From BOKV01 sp041739465 (GTDB taxonomy: Bacteria > Pseudomonadota > Alphaproteobacteria > Rhizobiales > Rhizobiaceae): a stretch of 64,000 nt of DNA. The DNA is taken from assembly GCA_041739465.1 (NCBI GenBank), contig JBGSNX010000016.1:23575-87574 (forward strand), in the 5' to 3' direction. How positions within the stretch are numbered: the stretch's first letter is position 1; every line of letters begins with the position of its first letter. The notes beneath the pieces are model-generated. The model did not search any database. It was not told where the DNA came from and was given only the letters and a program-made list of their open reading frames with translations. The position numbers and the translations under genes were made by a program. Below are positions 51,759 through 61,473 of the stretch, piece by piece.

Positions 51759-53636
51759 TCAGTTTGTGCGAACGACGAGCGCTGGCTGCAGGTTGTCTGC
51801 CTTCGGATCAAAGCGTCCGACGATAACCGGGGTCAGTCTTGCACCAAAGGTGGAGGCGAGGGTTTCCCCGGAAGTTGCGCCCAGTGAATAGCCTGGCGCA
51901 TGGATTTCCCCCAGCGATCCGATCATGTTGCCACCGGAAAGCGCATATCGGCCGATCTTTTGGGTAACCGGTGCCGGCTTTTCTTTCGCCTTGGCATCGC
52001 CTGTCGTTATTGATGCAACATTTGTGGGTTGCGTGCGACGCGGGTTGCGCACCGGAACCGGAATGCCGCCCTGCGCCGTTGCCGTAACAACCGGTTCGGT
52101 GGAAATGCTCTTGCCGCCAGCCTCGATGAGGTCACGGATTGCCTGTGATGCCGCCGTTGAACTGTCGCCGGTCGCGGCCAGTGCCAATTCCAGTGTCTGG
52201 CGCGAGGGGCCACGATTTTGCTGCAGTGTGCGAACTTCATTCAAGCCGGGCGCAACAGGTTGCGCGGCCGGTTCCTGTGTGCCGCCTGCAATCTGCTCAA
52301 GCGCAGCAACGGAAGCGGCTTGGGGCTGATTGCCATCCTCAAGCAAGGCGAGTTCAGTTGGCTTGGCCGGCACTTTAACGGTCGGCTGTGTCGTTGTAGC
52401 TGCGACCTGCGTTTGGGCTGGCACCGCTGTGCGGCGAATGTTCTCGATTTCATCGGCTGTAAGTGCGGCAACAGATGTTATCGGCGCTTCAGGCTTTGTC
52501 TCCGGCACTGCCGCCACGACAAGTTCAGGACGGCGGCCGGGAACGGGAATGCGGGAGAGAGGAATTTCGCCTTCGCGGATTTCCTCTTCGAGGGCTGCCA
52601 CTTCGACCTGTTCCTCCGGCTTGGTGAGCAAGTCGCGTGGCGCCGCCTCAGGCAGGGGAACGGATTTGGGTTCAGATTTTACGGCACCGACTTCGGTGGC
52701 CGGTACAGGTGCACCACTGGTGATCGCCTGTGGTGGGGCTGGGGCGTCCAGACCGGCTGAGAGTGTTTCAGGTGCTGCTGCGGCAGGTGAAGCGGATGCA
52801 ACAACGGGTTCTGGCGCTACTGCTGTTTCCGGTGCATTTCCTGCTTCATCATCGGCCTGGTCTTCCTGCGTCTTGGCCGCGAGCATCTCGAAGAACCCAC
52901 GCTTCTTGGTTTCGCTTGCAGCAGCTACGGTCACGCTGGAAGTGCGCCCCTTGGATTTGTATTCGGCCAGTGCCTGTTCGTATTTCGGCATCGGCTTGCC
53001 GTCGGAAGGTACGTGCAGCGTCTTGCCATCGGGGAAGATGCGCGCGAGTTCCTGGCGTGACATTTTGGGCCAATGGCGAACATTGCCGGTGTCCAGATGG
53101 ACAAATGGAGAGCCGGAAGTTGGATAGAAACCGACGCCGCCGACGCCCATTTTCAGGCCGACTTCCCGCAGTTTCGACAGCTTCACGTCTGTGATGAAGA
53201 AGTCCATGGCTTTGCCCAGCGTATGCTGGCTGTTCTTGGCGACGCCGCGACCTCTGGAACGCAACATTCCGTTGGTTGCCGGCGAGCGGTAACCGGAAAT
53301 GACGTTCACATACCCCTTGGAACCGCTCTGCTGGTAGACTTCCCAAACAAGGTCGAGAAGCTTCGGGTCCATTTTGGTGGGTTCGTTGCGGCGGAAATCG
53401 CGCAGGATGCGGTTGGCCTGCTTGAGGCCGGAATCAATGTATTTGCCGTTTTTCTTGTAGGTTATTTCGGCCTTTTCGCCGGTGTGGACAAAATGCAGTT
53501 TCAATGTCCGTGTCTCGGCATTGGCCGAGCCGATTGCAGAAATGCTCATGAGCAACGCAGATGCCAAGGCAACCGCTGCCATTTCCGGCCACGCTTTTTT
53601 GCCCTGGCGAGCCTTCGTTTTGAACAAATGAACCAA
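51759..53636 (-). CDS. exported DUF882 peptidase-like protein with long Pro/Ala-rich tail
   Basis: This 625-residue protein has a signal peptide (ALASALLMSISAIGSANA, residues about 22-40). The DUF882/peptidase M15-like domain lies at about residues 60-195, with zinc-ligand positions His138, Asp145 and His180 in SQHTLGKAMD and PFVHLDTGNV. This is the YcbK-type fold, close to D-Ala-D-Ala carboxypeptidases, so a peptidoglycan role is likely. Residues about 230-560 are a low-complexity Ala/Pro/Val/Glu-rich spacer, and the last 60 residues form a small conserved end (GRYALSGGNMIGSLGEIHAP). It is preceded by an FNR-type box. Confidence 0.87.
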   Translation of the reverse strand: MVHLFKTKARQGKKAWPEMAAVALASALLMSISAIGSANAETRTLKLHFVHTGEKAEITYKKNGKYIDSGLKQANRILRDFRRNEPTKMDPKLLDLVWEVYQQSGSKGYVNVISGYRSPATNGMLRSRGRGVAKNSQHTLGKAMDFFITDVKLSKLREVGLKMGVGGVGFYPTSGSPFVHLDTGNVRHWPKMSRQELARIFPDGKTLHVPSDGKPMPKYEQALAEYKSKGRTSSVTVAAASETKKRGFFEMLAAKTQEDQADDEAGNAPETAVAPEPVVASASPAAAAPETLSAGLDAPAPPQAITSGAPVPATEVGAVKSEPKSVPLPEAAPRDLLTKPEEQVEVAALEEEIREGEIPLSRIPVPGRRPELVVAAVPETKPEAPITSVAALTADEIENIRRTAVPAQTQVAATTTQPTVKVPAKPTELALLEDGNQPQAASVAALEQIAGGTQEPAAQPVAPGLNEVRTLQQNRGPSRQTLELALAATGDSSTAASQAIRDLIEAGGKSISTEPVVTATAQGGIPVPVRNPRRTQPTNVASITTGDAKAKEKPAPVTQKIGRYALSGGNMIGSLGEIHAPGYSLGATSGETLASTFGARLTPVIVGRFDPKADNLQPALVVRTN

Positions 53637-53724
53637 AGAAATCTGCCTGCTTTAGTTTGTCCCCGGCCTTTTGGCCCCGATCCATTAAGCGTTGCGATGG
53701 TTAAAAATCCATGACGCCTTTGCA

Positions 53725-53738
53725 TTGATCACGATCAA
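53725..53738. promoter_or_regulatory. perfect FNR/FixK-type binding site
   Basis: TTGATCACGATCAA matches the FNR/FixK consensus TTGAT-N4-ATCAA exactly. It lies about 90 bases upstream of the DUF882 start codon, on the leader side of that minus-strand gene, and 130 bases past the stop of the sigma-54 regulator gene. The expected user is a low-oxygen regulator (FnrL, FixK or DNR). No competing plus-strand gene starts nearby. Confidence 0.6.
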
Positions 53739-53871
53739 ACCAGCCGAATGCGGTGAATGCATGGCGAGGGATGCACCGGAGTTGTGTCGGAAAACTATCA
53801 AAAATTTTTGTGGAACGCCACCGATTGAAGGGGTTTACCCTGCCTGACCCGTGCCTGTGGATAAGCCAAGG

Positions 53872-55425
53872 TCAAAGGGCGCCATCCACCTCTTCAAGAC
53901 CGTGTTCCTTGAGCTTGCGGTAGAGTGTGGAGCGGCCAATGCCAAGACGCCTTGCAACTTCACTCATCCGCCCATGGTGCACTTCAATTGCAAAGCGGAT
54001 GATTTCCGCTTCCATTTCTTCGAGTTCGCGAATGTTGCCATCCATGTCCACCAGCCGCAAATAGCCGTAGGTGCTGGCCAGCGACGGAGTATCGCGCTCG
54101 CGAACTGGTTCACGGCCAAGTTCATAGCCAAGTTCGGGGCCAAGCTCACGGTTCGCCTCGCGCATCGGCAGGGTCGGCATTTCAGTCGCCAAAGGCGGCG
54201 TATCAATCCGGGCATGAACCGCTTCAAGCGAGTAGCCATCAATTTGCGCGGCGATGTGCTGGACATCTTCAAGTCCAAGTTCGGTGCCCTCGGTCAGTAC
54301 AACCGCACGGAAAACGGTGTTTTCGAGCTGGCGTATGTTGCCTGGCCAGTCGTGTGCGCACAGCACTGCCTCAGCCTGCGCACTTATGCCGGACAGGCCC
54401 TTGCGGTTCTCATCGGCGGCAAACCGTTTGATGAAGTGGCGAACCAGCAGCGGGATGTCTTCGGCGCGCTCGCGAAGCGGAGGCACCGTGAGTGGCAGAA
54501 CGCTGAGGCGATAGTACAAATCCTCGCGAAACCGGCCAAACTTCACTTCTTCCAAAAGGTTGCGGTTCGTCGCCGAGATCAGGCGGATATCAACCTTCAC
54601 CGGCCTTTTTGCGCCAATGGGATCAATTTCGCCTTCCTGAATGGCGCGAAGCAATTTGACCTGGATTTCGAGTGGCAGTTCACCGACTTCATCAAGGAAA
54701 AGCGTTCCGCCGTTGGCTTCCTCGAATTTGCCGACATGTTTTTCGGAGGCGCCGGTAAAGGCTCCCTTTTCGTGTCCGAACAGGATGCTTTCGACGAGAT
54801 TTTCCGGCAGCGCACCGCAATTGACGGTAATGAACGGTTTTGTACGGCGATCCGATGAGCCTTGGATGGCTCTTGCGATGAGTTCCTTGCCAACGCCCGA
54901 TTCGCCTTCGATCAGCACGGGAATTTGCGAACGCGCGGCCCGGTCGCCTATTTTCAGGACTTTTTCCATGCGCGGGCTGGCGCTGACAATGTCGGCAAAG
55001 GTCAGGCTTTTGGCGTGGCTTTTTGCCTGCCTTTTGATGTCGGCGGAAAGCGTGCCGATCTTCAAGGCGTTGCGAATTGCCGTTTGCAGCCGTTCCGGCG
55101 AAACCGGCTTGACCACGAAATCAAAGGCACCGGCGCGCATTGCGCCCACAACCGTTTCGATGCCGCCATTGGCCGTTTGCACGATAACCGGAATGTTGAT
55201 CTGGCGCTCGCGCATTTCGCGCAGGACTCCAAGGCCGTCCATGCCCGGCATCATCAGGTCCAGCACGATCACGGACACCTGCTTTTGCGCAGTTCCGGTC
55301 AATATCGCGAGTGCTTGTTCGCCGCCGGGGGCAACGATGGTTTCCAGTCCGATACGCGAGGCCGCCGCTTCAAGCAGTCGGCGCTGTACAGGATCGTCAT
55401 CGACGATCAGGACGGTGTCTGTCAT
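53872..55425 (-). CDS. NtrC-type sigma-54-dependent response regulator
   Basis: This is a 517-residue bacterial enhancer-binding protein. The receiver domain (residues 1-120) has phosphoacceptor Asp56 in VIVLDLMMPGMDG. The AAA+ domain has Walker A EGESGVGKE, the sigma-54 contact GAFTGA in GHEKGAFTGASEKH, and Walker B LFLDEVGELPL. The C-terminal Fis-type helix-turn-helix ends EVARRLGIGRSTLYRKLKEH. GGAGAG lies before the ATG; a much longer frame upstream lacks similarity. No partner sensor kinase is adjacent. It is divergent from the oligopeptidase gene. Confidence 0.93.
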   Translation of the reverse strand: MTDTVLIVDDDPVQRRLLEAAASRIGLETIVAPGGEQALAILTGTAQKQVSVIVLDLMMPGMDGLGVLREMRERQINIPVIVQTANGGIETVVGAMRAGAFDFVVKPVSPERLQTAIRNALKIGTLSADIKRQAKSHAKSLTFADIVSASPRMEKVLKIGDRAARSQIPVLIEGESGVGKELIARAIQGSSDRRTKPFITVNCGALPENLVESILFGHEKGAFTGASEKHVGKFEEANGGTLFLDEVGELPLEIQVKLLRAIQEGEIDPIGAKRPVKVDIRLISATNRNLLEEVKFGRFREDLYYRLSVLPLTVPPLRERAEDIPLLVRHFIKRFAADENRKGLSGISAQAEAVLCAHDWPGNIRQLENTVFRAVVLTEGTELGLEDVQHIAAQIDGYSLEAVHARIDTPPLATEMPTLPMREANRELGPELGYELGREPVRERDTPSLASTYGYLRLVDMDGNIRELEEMEAEIIRFAIEVHHGRMSEVARRLGIGRSTLYRKLKEHGLEEVDGAL

Positions 55426-55663
55426 GTTCTCTCCTGCCGTCCCCATGCCCGGTTTGAGATCCTGTTTTCGGACCTTTAACTTGTGGCCCCCGTTTTGCGC
55501 TGCCGGTTGACGGCTTGCACGGGTTGTTTCATTTCTGGACTGTCTAGCCCATTTACCTGAATACCCGTTTAAACAGGACGGTGAACTGTCCATTGGCAAA
55601 CAGCCTGAACAAGGCTTTAACGATGGTTCAGAATTGGGAACACGCACGCCAGAGGCATCGGGA

Positions 55664-57484
55664 ATGAACAAGCTCGCGACAAAAGCAGACACTGGGTCAG
55701 ATCTTGGCGACATGCCCCAATGGAATCTGGACGATCTGTATCCAGGTGCCGACAGCGCCGCCTATCAAGGCGACCTGGCGCGCTGCCACGAAGATTCGAA
55801 GGCTTTCGAGGACCGCTACAAAGGGAAACTTGCCCAGTTTCTTGATCAAACGCCTGCAGTTCTGGGTACGGCAATTGCCCAATATGAGATGATTCAGGAA
55901 ACCATGGGCCGGATCATGGCCCATGCCAGCCTTTCATATGTGAGCAACACTGCTGACCCCGCAAAGGCCAAGGCTTTTGGCGATGCGCAGGAAAAGATCA
56001 CCACCGCAAGCTCTCAGCTTTTGTTCTTCGAGCTCGAACTTAACCGGCTTGAGGATTCCAAACTCGATGCAGCCATGGCCAGCGAAGCCTCGCTGGGGCA
56101 CTACAGGCCTTGGCTTGAAGACCTGCGCAAGGACAAGCCCTACCAACTGGAAGACCGGGTGGAGCAATTGTTTCACGACAAGTCCGTGGTTGGCAGGGCA
56201 GCCTGGAACCGGCTGTTCGACGAGACCATGTCTGCACTGGATTTTGAGATCGGCGGCGAGAAACTGTCATTGGAGCCAGCGCTGAATTGTCTTCAGGACG
56301 TTGATCGTGCCCGCCGCGAGGAAGCGGCGCTGGAGATCAGCAAGGTGCTTTCAGGCAACGGGCGGCTGTTCACGCTGGTGACCAACACGCTCGCCAAGGA
56401 CAAGCAAATCTCCGATGATTGGCGCGGATTTGCTGACATTGCAGATGCACGCCACCTGTCGAACAGGGTGGAGCGCGAGGTGGTTGATGCGCTGGTGCAT
56501 GCGGTGGAAGCAGCTTTTCCCCGCATTTCACACCGCTATTACAAAATGAAGGCCGGGTGGATGGGCCTTGACAAAATGCAGTACTGGGACCGCAACGCAC
56601 CGCTGGGCAACAAGCAGGAACGGCTGCACTCATGGAGCGAAGCGCGCAAGACCGTTCTGGACGCCTATGGCGGGTTTGCGCCGGAAATGGCCGACATTGC
56701 AGCAAGGTTTTTCGACCGCAACTGGATTGATGCACCGGTTCGCCCCGGCAAGCAGCCCGGCGCATTTGCCCATCCAACGGTGCCTTCAGCCCATCCCTAT
56801 GTGATGCTGAATTACCTTGGCAAACCACGAGACGTCATGACGCTGGCCCATGAGCTTGGGCACGGGGTGCATCAGGTGCTCGCGGGCGGTCAGGGCGCGC
56901 TGATGTCGCAAACGCCGTTGACGCTGGCAGAAACAGCCAGTGTCTTTGGTGAAATGCTCACCTTCCGCCACATGCTTGAAAAGTCGGCAACCAAGGCCGA
57001 ACGCCGGGCCATGCTGGCCCAAAAGATCGAGGACATGATCAACACGGTTGTGCGCCAGATCGCGTTTTATCTCTTCGAACGCAAGGTTCATACCGAGCGC
57101 AAGTCGGGTGAACTGACACAGGAAAAGCTCGGCCAACTGTGGATGGAAGTGCAGGCGCAAAGCCTGGGACCGGCCTTTGAATTCCATGAAAGCTACAAGA
57201 TCTGGTGGAGCTACATCCCGCATTTCATTCATTCCCCGTTCTATGTCTACGCCTATGCCTTCGGCGATTGCCTCGTCAATTCTCTGTATGCGGTCTATCG
57301 CAACGGGGAGTCCGGTTTCCAGCAACGCTATTTCGAAATGCTCAAGGCTGGCGGCACCAAGCATCATTCGCAATTGCTCAAACCTTTTGGTCTTGACGCA
57401 ACAGAGCCATCTTTCTGGGACAAGGGTCTGTCCATGATCGAGAGCCTGATGGACGAACTAGAGGCGCTTGACGCAACAAATTGA
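55664..57484 (+). CDS. pepF: oligoendopeptidase F (M3 family)
   Basis: This cytosolic zinc metallopeptidase cuts medium-length peptides. It is 606 residues. The zinc motif is in MTLAHELGHGVHQVL (HELGH), with the downstream glutamate in LAETASVFGEMLTF. The N-terminal MPQWNLDDLYPG is the family opening. An upstream TTG would add ten residues; the ATG is preferred. The Omp10-like gene starts 17 bases after the stop codon, then a cytochrome oxidase subunit and pnt genes follow. Confidence 0.94.
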   Translation: MNKLATKADTGSDLGDMPQWNLDDLYPGADSAAYQGDLARCHEDSKAFEDRYKGKLAQFLDQTPAVLGTAIAQYEMIQETMGRIMAHASLSYVSNTADPAKAKAFGDAQEKITTASSQLLFFELELNRLEDSKLDAAMASEASLGHYRPWLEDLRKDKPYQLEDRVEQLFHDKSVVGRAAWNRLFDETMSALDFEIGGEKLSLEPALNCLQDVDRARREEAALEISKVLSGNGRLFTLVTNTLAKDKQISDDWRGFADIADARHLSNRVEREVVDALVHAVEAAFPRISHRYYKMKAGWMGLDKMQYWDRNAPLGNKQERLHSWSEARKTVLDAYGGFAPEMADIAARFFDRNWIDAPVRPGKQPGAFAHPTVPSAHPYVMLNYLGKPRDVMTLAHELGHGVHQVLAGGQGALMSQTPLTLAETASVFGEMLTFRHMLEKSATKAERRAMLAQKIEDMINTVVRQIAFYLFERKVHTERKSGELTQEKLGQLWMEVQAQSLGPAFEFHESYKIWWSYIPHFIHSPFYVYAYAFGDCLVNSLYAVYRNGESGFQQRYFEMLKAGGTKHHSQLLKPFGLDATEPSFWDKGLSMIESLMDELEALDATN

Positions 57485-57501
57485 AGAAATGGGTGGAGAA
57501 A

Positions 57502-57885
57502 ATGCGCATTTATTGGGAAATGAAATCGAAGGCAGCATGGCAAGTTCCCGTGGCTGCAATGGTCTTGGCAACCTTGGCGATGACCGCCTGCCAGACGGAC
57601 AAGATAAATCCGACCGCTGGCGGCGGCGGACTTTCCGGTGATTGGCGCCCTGATGGCGGTGGGTACACGGCAAAGTTTGAGAACGGCAAGTTCACGACCC
57701 TCGCGCTCGACACTGGCAACGTGATTTCGCAGGGCGGCTATCTGGCGATCTCGGAAACCCAGGTAGATCTCAACTGGGTCAGCAATATCACGGGAACCAG
57801 CAACACGGCCACTTGCGCCCGCCCCGATCTCAACACACTCAACTGCACCGATGGCGGCGGAAAGCCGTTTGTGCTGCGCCGCTAG
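57502..57885 (+). CDS. Omp10-like outer-membrane lipoprotein
   Basis: This 127-residue lipoprotein has its lipobox at LAMTACQTD (Cys29). The mature domain resembles Brucella Omp10 in pattern: LSGDWRPDGGGYTAKFENGK, then GGYLAISETQVDLNW and TATCARPDLNTLNCTDGGG with a conserved cysteine pair. It would be anchored to the outer membrane. The start has GGTGGAG at good spacing; a TTG 21 bases upstream overlaps the peptidase gene. The function is unknown in this family. Confidence 0.82.
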   Translation: MRIYWEMKSKAAWQVPVAAMVLATLAMTACQTDKINPTAGGGGLSGDWRPDGGGYTAKFENGKFTTLALDTGNVISQGGYLAISETQVDLNWVSNITGTSNTATCARPDLNTLNCTDGGGKPFVLRR

Positions 57886-58006
57886 GCAAAGCTTGCGCGT
57901 GCGGGACAATTCGTCACCGTCGAAGTGATGAACGACAGGATTGCCGCGCGCGGCAGGTTTGTGTAATTGCGTGTTCAAAGAGGCTGGAAATACCGGGGAT
58001 TCACTC

Positions 58007-58225
58007 ATGGCCAAAGCTGGCAAGCATGAAGAAGCCAAAAATGCGATGGACTATTCCGAGCACGACAAGACCTATGCCGGTTTCATCTGGCTTACCAAGT
58101 GGTCGGTAATCTTCCTGACCGCACTGATGGTGGCGATGGCATTCGGCTTCTTTGCCGGCGGCGGTCTCGTTGGCGGTACGCTCGCTTTGATCGTGCTTTG
58201 CGTTGCCGCCTGGTTCCTGCTCTGA
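58007..58225 (+). CDS. aa3-type cytochrome c oxidase subunit IV
   Basis: This 72-residue protein has a polar N-terminus (KNAMDYSEHDKTYAGFIWLT) and one or two membrane segments (WSVIFLTALMVAMAFGFFA; LALIVLCVAAWFLL). It is the small bacterial subunit IV of aa3 oxidase found next to pnt genes in many alphaproteobacteria. The ATG matches the family; a longer frame does not. It should sit in the inner membrane with the oxidase, whose main subunits are not in the window. Confidence 0.88.
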   Translation: MAKAGKHEEAKNAMDYSEHDKTYAGFIWLTKWSVIFLTALMVAMAFGFFAGGGLVGGTLALIVLCVAAWFLL

Positions 58226-58325
58226 ACACAACAATTTTTCGGTGGCAGGCGTGAAGCTTGCCTCGTCCAGCCATTGCTGCAATGGTTCGGCATGATGCGG
58301 GATGATACCCGGGAGGATTTGGGGA

Positions 58326-59492
58326 ATGAAGCTTTTCGTCCCGCTTGAGCGGTCGGACAATGAGACCCGCGTCGCGGCCTCGCCCGACACGGCAAAGCGT
58401 CTTGCTGCCCTTGGCTTTGATGTTGTAGTTGAACGCAATGCGGGCGAAGCATCGCGCATTCTGGATGCGCAATATGAGGCAGCCGGTGCTGTGATTGGCG
58501 CGGCCGGGGATGGCGCTGACGCAGATGTGGTGCTCAAGGTGCGCCGTCCGACCCCTGAAGAAAGTGCCGGTTACAAGTCCGGGGCGCTGGTGATAGCGAC
58601 CATGGACCCCTATGGGCACGAAGACGATGTTGCCGCGTTGGCCAATGCCGGGGTCAGCGCATTTGCGATGGAATTCATGCCCCGCATTACCCGAGCGCAG
58701 GTGATGGATGTACTTTCCTCCCAGGCAAATCTTTCCGGCTATCAGGCAGTCATCGAAGCTTCCGCCGTTTATGACCGCGCAATGCCGATGATGATGACAG
58801 CGGCAGGCACCGTTACAGCGGCGCGTGTGTTCGTCATGGGTGCTGGCGTTGCCGGGTTGCAGGCGATAGCCACTGCGCGCCGGCTCGGTGCAGTGGTGAC
58901 GGCCACCGACGTGCGCCCGGCATCGAAGGAACAGGTTGAATCGCTCGGCGCAAAGTTCATTGCCGTTGAGGATGAAGAATTCAAGCAGGCGGAAACCGCA
59001 GGCGGCTATGCCAAGGAAATGTCGAAGGAATACCGGGCCAAGCAGGCGGCACTGGTGGCCTCGCACATTGCCAAGCAGGACATCGTGATTACCACTGCGC
59101 TTATTCCGGGCCGTCCGGCACCGCGGCTGGTGACAACTGAGATGCTGGCTGCCATGGCGCCGGGGTCGGTTATTGTTGACCTTGCCATCGAGCGCGGCGG
59201 CAATGTCGAGGGTGCCAAGGCCGGCGAAGTTGTTCGCATCGGCGGGGTTTCCATCGTCGGTTATCCGAACATGGCTGGGCGCATTGCCGCCACCGCATCC
59301 CAACTTTATGCAAAGAACCTGTTCGCTTTCCTCGAAACCATGGTCGACAAGTCAAGCAAGATGCTTGCGGTCAACTGGGATGACGAACTCGTCAAGGCAA
59401 CGCTTTTGACGCGCGATGGAAAAATCGTGCATCCGGCATTTGCGCCCAAGGAACCGGTCGTGCAAGCCACAGCAGAAGGAGCGGCACAATGA
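58326..59492 (+). CDS. pntAA: NAD(P) transhydrogenase alpha subunit, part 1 (NAD-binding)
   Basis: This soluble domain I of the proton-pumping transhydrogenase exchanges hydride between NADH and NADP. It is 388 residues. MKLFVPLERSDNETRVAASP is the family start, and RVFVMGAGVAGLQAIATARR is the NAD Rossmann motif. KEMSKEYRAKQAALVA and PGRPAPRLVTTEMLAAM are characteristic. It overlaps the next gene by 4 bases. The enzyme makes NADPH, for example for glutamate synthase. Confidence 0.96.
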   Translation: MKLFVPLERSDNETRVAASPDTAKRLAALGFDVVVERNAGEASRILDAQYEAAGAVIGAAGDGADADVVLKVRRPTPEESAGYKSGALVIATMDPYGHEDDVAALANAGVSAFAMEFMPRITRAQVMDVLSSQANLSGYQAVIEASAVYDRAMPMMMTAAGTVTAARVFVMGAGVAGLQAIATARRLGAVVTATDVRPASKEQVESLGAKFIAVEDEEFKQAETAGGYAKEMSKEYRAKQAALVASHIAKQDIVITTALIPGRPAPRLVTTEMLAAMAPGSVIVDLAIERGGNVEGAKAGEVVRIGGVSIVGYPNMAGRIAATASQLYAKNLFAFLETMVDKSSKMLAVNWDDELVKATLLTRDGKIVHPAFAPKEPVVQATAEGAAQ

Positions 59493-59992
59493 GCGATCCC
59501 GTGCAGGAAGCGCTGGAAGCAGCCAAGGCCTATGCCGAAAAATCGCGTGAACTGGCCGATCAAGCCACTGATATAGCGACACAGGCTGCGGCGGCGGCCA
59601 TGCGCGCGGTGGAGAAATCCACCGAGGCAGTGCTTGCCGCGCAACAGCAGGGCGGCGGCACCGAGGCTCTGGGCGCGATTGCGCACGGGGCAAGCGGCGG
59701 GGCGATTGACCCGTTCGTGTTCCAGCTTGCAGCTTTCGTGCTGGCAATCTTCGTTGGCTATTATGTCGTCTGGTCTGTGACGCCAGCCTTGCACACGCCG
59801 CTGATGTCGGTGACGAACGCGATCTCGTCGGTCATTGTCGTCGGAGCACTGCTGGCGGTTGGTGCCTCGTCAGCCGGGGCAATGGCAACAGGTTTCGGGT
59901 TTGTGGCGCTGGTTCTGGCGTCGGTCAACATTTTCGGCGGTTTCCTTGTCACCCAGCGCATGCTGGCGATGTACAAGAAAAAGCAGCGCTAG
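59489..59992 (+). CDS. pntAB: NAD(P) transhydrogenase alpha subunit, part 2 (membrane)
   Basis: This 167-residue membrane piece is one half of the proton channel. The C-terminal part has three to four hydrophobic segments (FQLAAFVLAIFVGYYVVWSV; TNAISSVIVVGALLAVGAS; FVALVLASVNIFGGFLVTQR). The first 70 residues are an extra Ala/Glu-rich helical stretch, longer than in most PntAB proteins. The start overlaps pntAA. Confidence 0.95.
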   Translation: MSDPVQEALEAAKAYAEKSRELADQATDIATQAAAAAMRAVEKSTEAVLAAQQQGGGTEALGAIAHGASGGAIDPFVFQLAAFVLAIFVGYYVVWSVTPALHTPLMSVTNAISSVIVVGALLAVGASSAGAMATGFGFVALVLASVNIFGGFLVTQRMLAMYKKKQR

Positions 59993-60013
59993 GCGCAAGA
60001 AGGGTCCGCTTCC

Positions 60014-61411
60014 ATGCAGAATATCACCGCGCTGCTTTACCTTGTCTCCGGCGTCCTCTTCATCATGGCGCTACGCGGACTCTCGCATCCGACCACCTCC
60101 CAGCGCGGCAACCAGTTCGGCATGGTCGGCATGGCAATCGCCATCCTGACCACGCTGGTCAACGCCTCGCCGTCGTTTCAAGGTTTCTTGTTGATCCTTG
60201 CCGGCCTTGGCATCGGCGGCGGTTTTGGTGCGGTCATTGCGCGCCGCATCCCGATGACGTCCATGCCGCAGCTGGTTGCAGCCTTCCACAGCCTTGTCGG
60301 CCTTGCCGCGGTTCTGGTGGCGGCGGCAGCGCTCTACGCGCCTGAATCTTTCGGTATCGGCACGCCCGATGCAATCCATGCACAAAGCCTCGTTGAAATG
60401 TCGCTGGGCGTCGCCATTGGTGCGATCACTTTCACCGGCTCGATCATCGCATTCCTGAAGCTTGACGGGCGCATGTCTGGCAAGCCGATCATGCTGCCGA
60501 TGCGGCACATGGTGAATTTAGGCCTCGGCATTGCGCTGGTGGTGCTAATCGGCCTGTTTGTTGCCACCGGCAGCATCACCTTGTTCTGGATCATCACTGC
60601 AGTTTCGCTGGTGCTTGGCGTGCTGATCATCATCCCGATCGGTGGGGCCGACATGCCGGTCGTCGTGTCGATGCTTAATTCCTATTCCGGCTGGGCGGCA
60701 GCGGGCATTGGCTTCACGCTCGGCAATCTGGCGCTGATCATTACCGGCGCGCTGGTCGGCTCATCGGGTGCGATCCTGTCCTACATCATGTGCAAGGGCA
60801 TGAACCGCTCGTTCATCTCGGTCATCCTTGGCGGCTTTGGCGGCGAGTCTGTGGCGGCAGGCGGCGGTGAGGACAATTCGGACAAGACTGTCAAGCAGGG
60901 CTCGGCCGAAGACGCCGCGTTCCTGATGAAAAACGCCTCGAAGGTCATCATCGTGCCGGGCTATGGCATGGCCGTTGCACAAGCACAGCATGCGCTGCGC
61001 GAAATGGGCGACAAGCTCAAGCATGCCGGTGTCGAAGTGAAGTACGCCATCCATCCGGTTGCAGGCCGCATGCCCGGCCACATGAACGTGCTTCTGGCTG
61101 AGGCCAACGTGCCTTACGACGAAGTGTTCGAGCTTGAAGACATCAATTCCGAATTTGCCCAGGCAGATGTCGCTTTCGTCATCGGCGCCAATGACGTGAC
61201 CAATCCGTCGGCACGCGATGACAAGACCTCGCCGATCTATGGAATGCCGATCCTCGACGTTGACAAGGCGGCGACCTGCCTTTTCGTCAAGCGCTCGATG
61301 GCGTCCGGCTATGCCGGTATCGACAACACGCTGTTCTACAAGCCCAATACCATGATGCTTTTCGCCGATGCCAAGAAGATGGTTGAAAACATTGTAAAGG
61401 CGCTGGACTGA
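60014..61411 (+). CDS. pntB: NAD(P) transhydrogenase beta subunit
   Basis: This is the 465-residue NADP-binding beta subunit: eight or nine membrane segments (to about residue 260), then the soluble domain III with GYGMAVAQAQHALREMGD, HPVAGRMPGHMNVLLAEANV and VIGANDVTNPSARDD. Its gene starts 21 bases after pntAB. It ends the operon at a strong terminator. Confidence 0.96.
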   Translation: MQNITALLYLVSGVLFIMALRGLSHPTTSQRGNQFGMVGMAIAILTTLVNASPSFQGFLLILAGLGIGGGFGAVIARRIPMTSMPQLVAAFHSLVGLAAVLVAAAALYAPESFGIGTPDAIHAQSLVEMSLGVAIGAITFTGSIIAFLKLDGRMSGKPIMLPMRHMVNLGLGIALVVLIGLFVATGSITLFWIITAVSLVLGVLIIIPIGGADMPVVVSMLNSYSGWAAAGIGFTLGNLALIITGALVGSSGAILSYIMCKGMNRSFISVILGGFGGESVAAGGGEDNSDKTVKQGSAEDAAFLMKNASKVIIVPGYGMAVAQAQHALREMGDKLKHAGVEVKYAIHPVAGRMPGHMNVLLAEANVPYDEVFELEDINSEFAQADVAFVIGANDVTNPSARDDKTSPIYGMPILDVDKAATCLFVKRSMASGYAGIDNTLFYKPNTMMLFADAKKMVENIVKALD

Positions 61412-61440
61412 GAAAGTTCATACAAGCTTAGAGACAACAG

Positions 61441-61467
61441 ACCCGGCGGAAACGCCGGGTTTTTTTG
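61441..61467 (+). terminator. terminator of the pnt operon
   Basis: ACCCGGCG, a GAAA tetraloop and CGCCGGGT give a perfect 8-bp stem followed by TTTTTTT. This is a textbook intrinsic terminator. Confidence 0.92.
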
Positions 61468-61473
61468 TCATAT

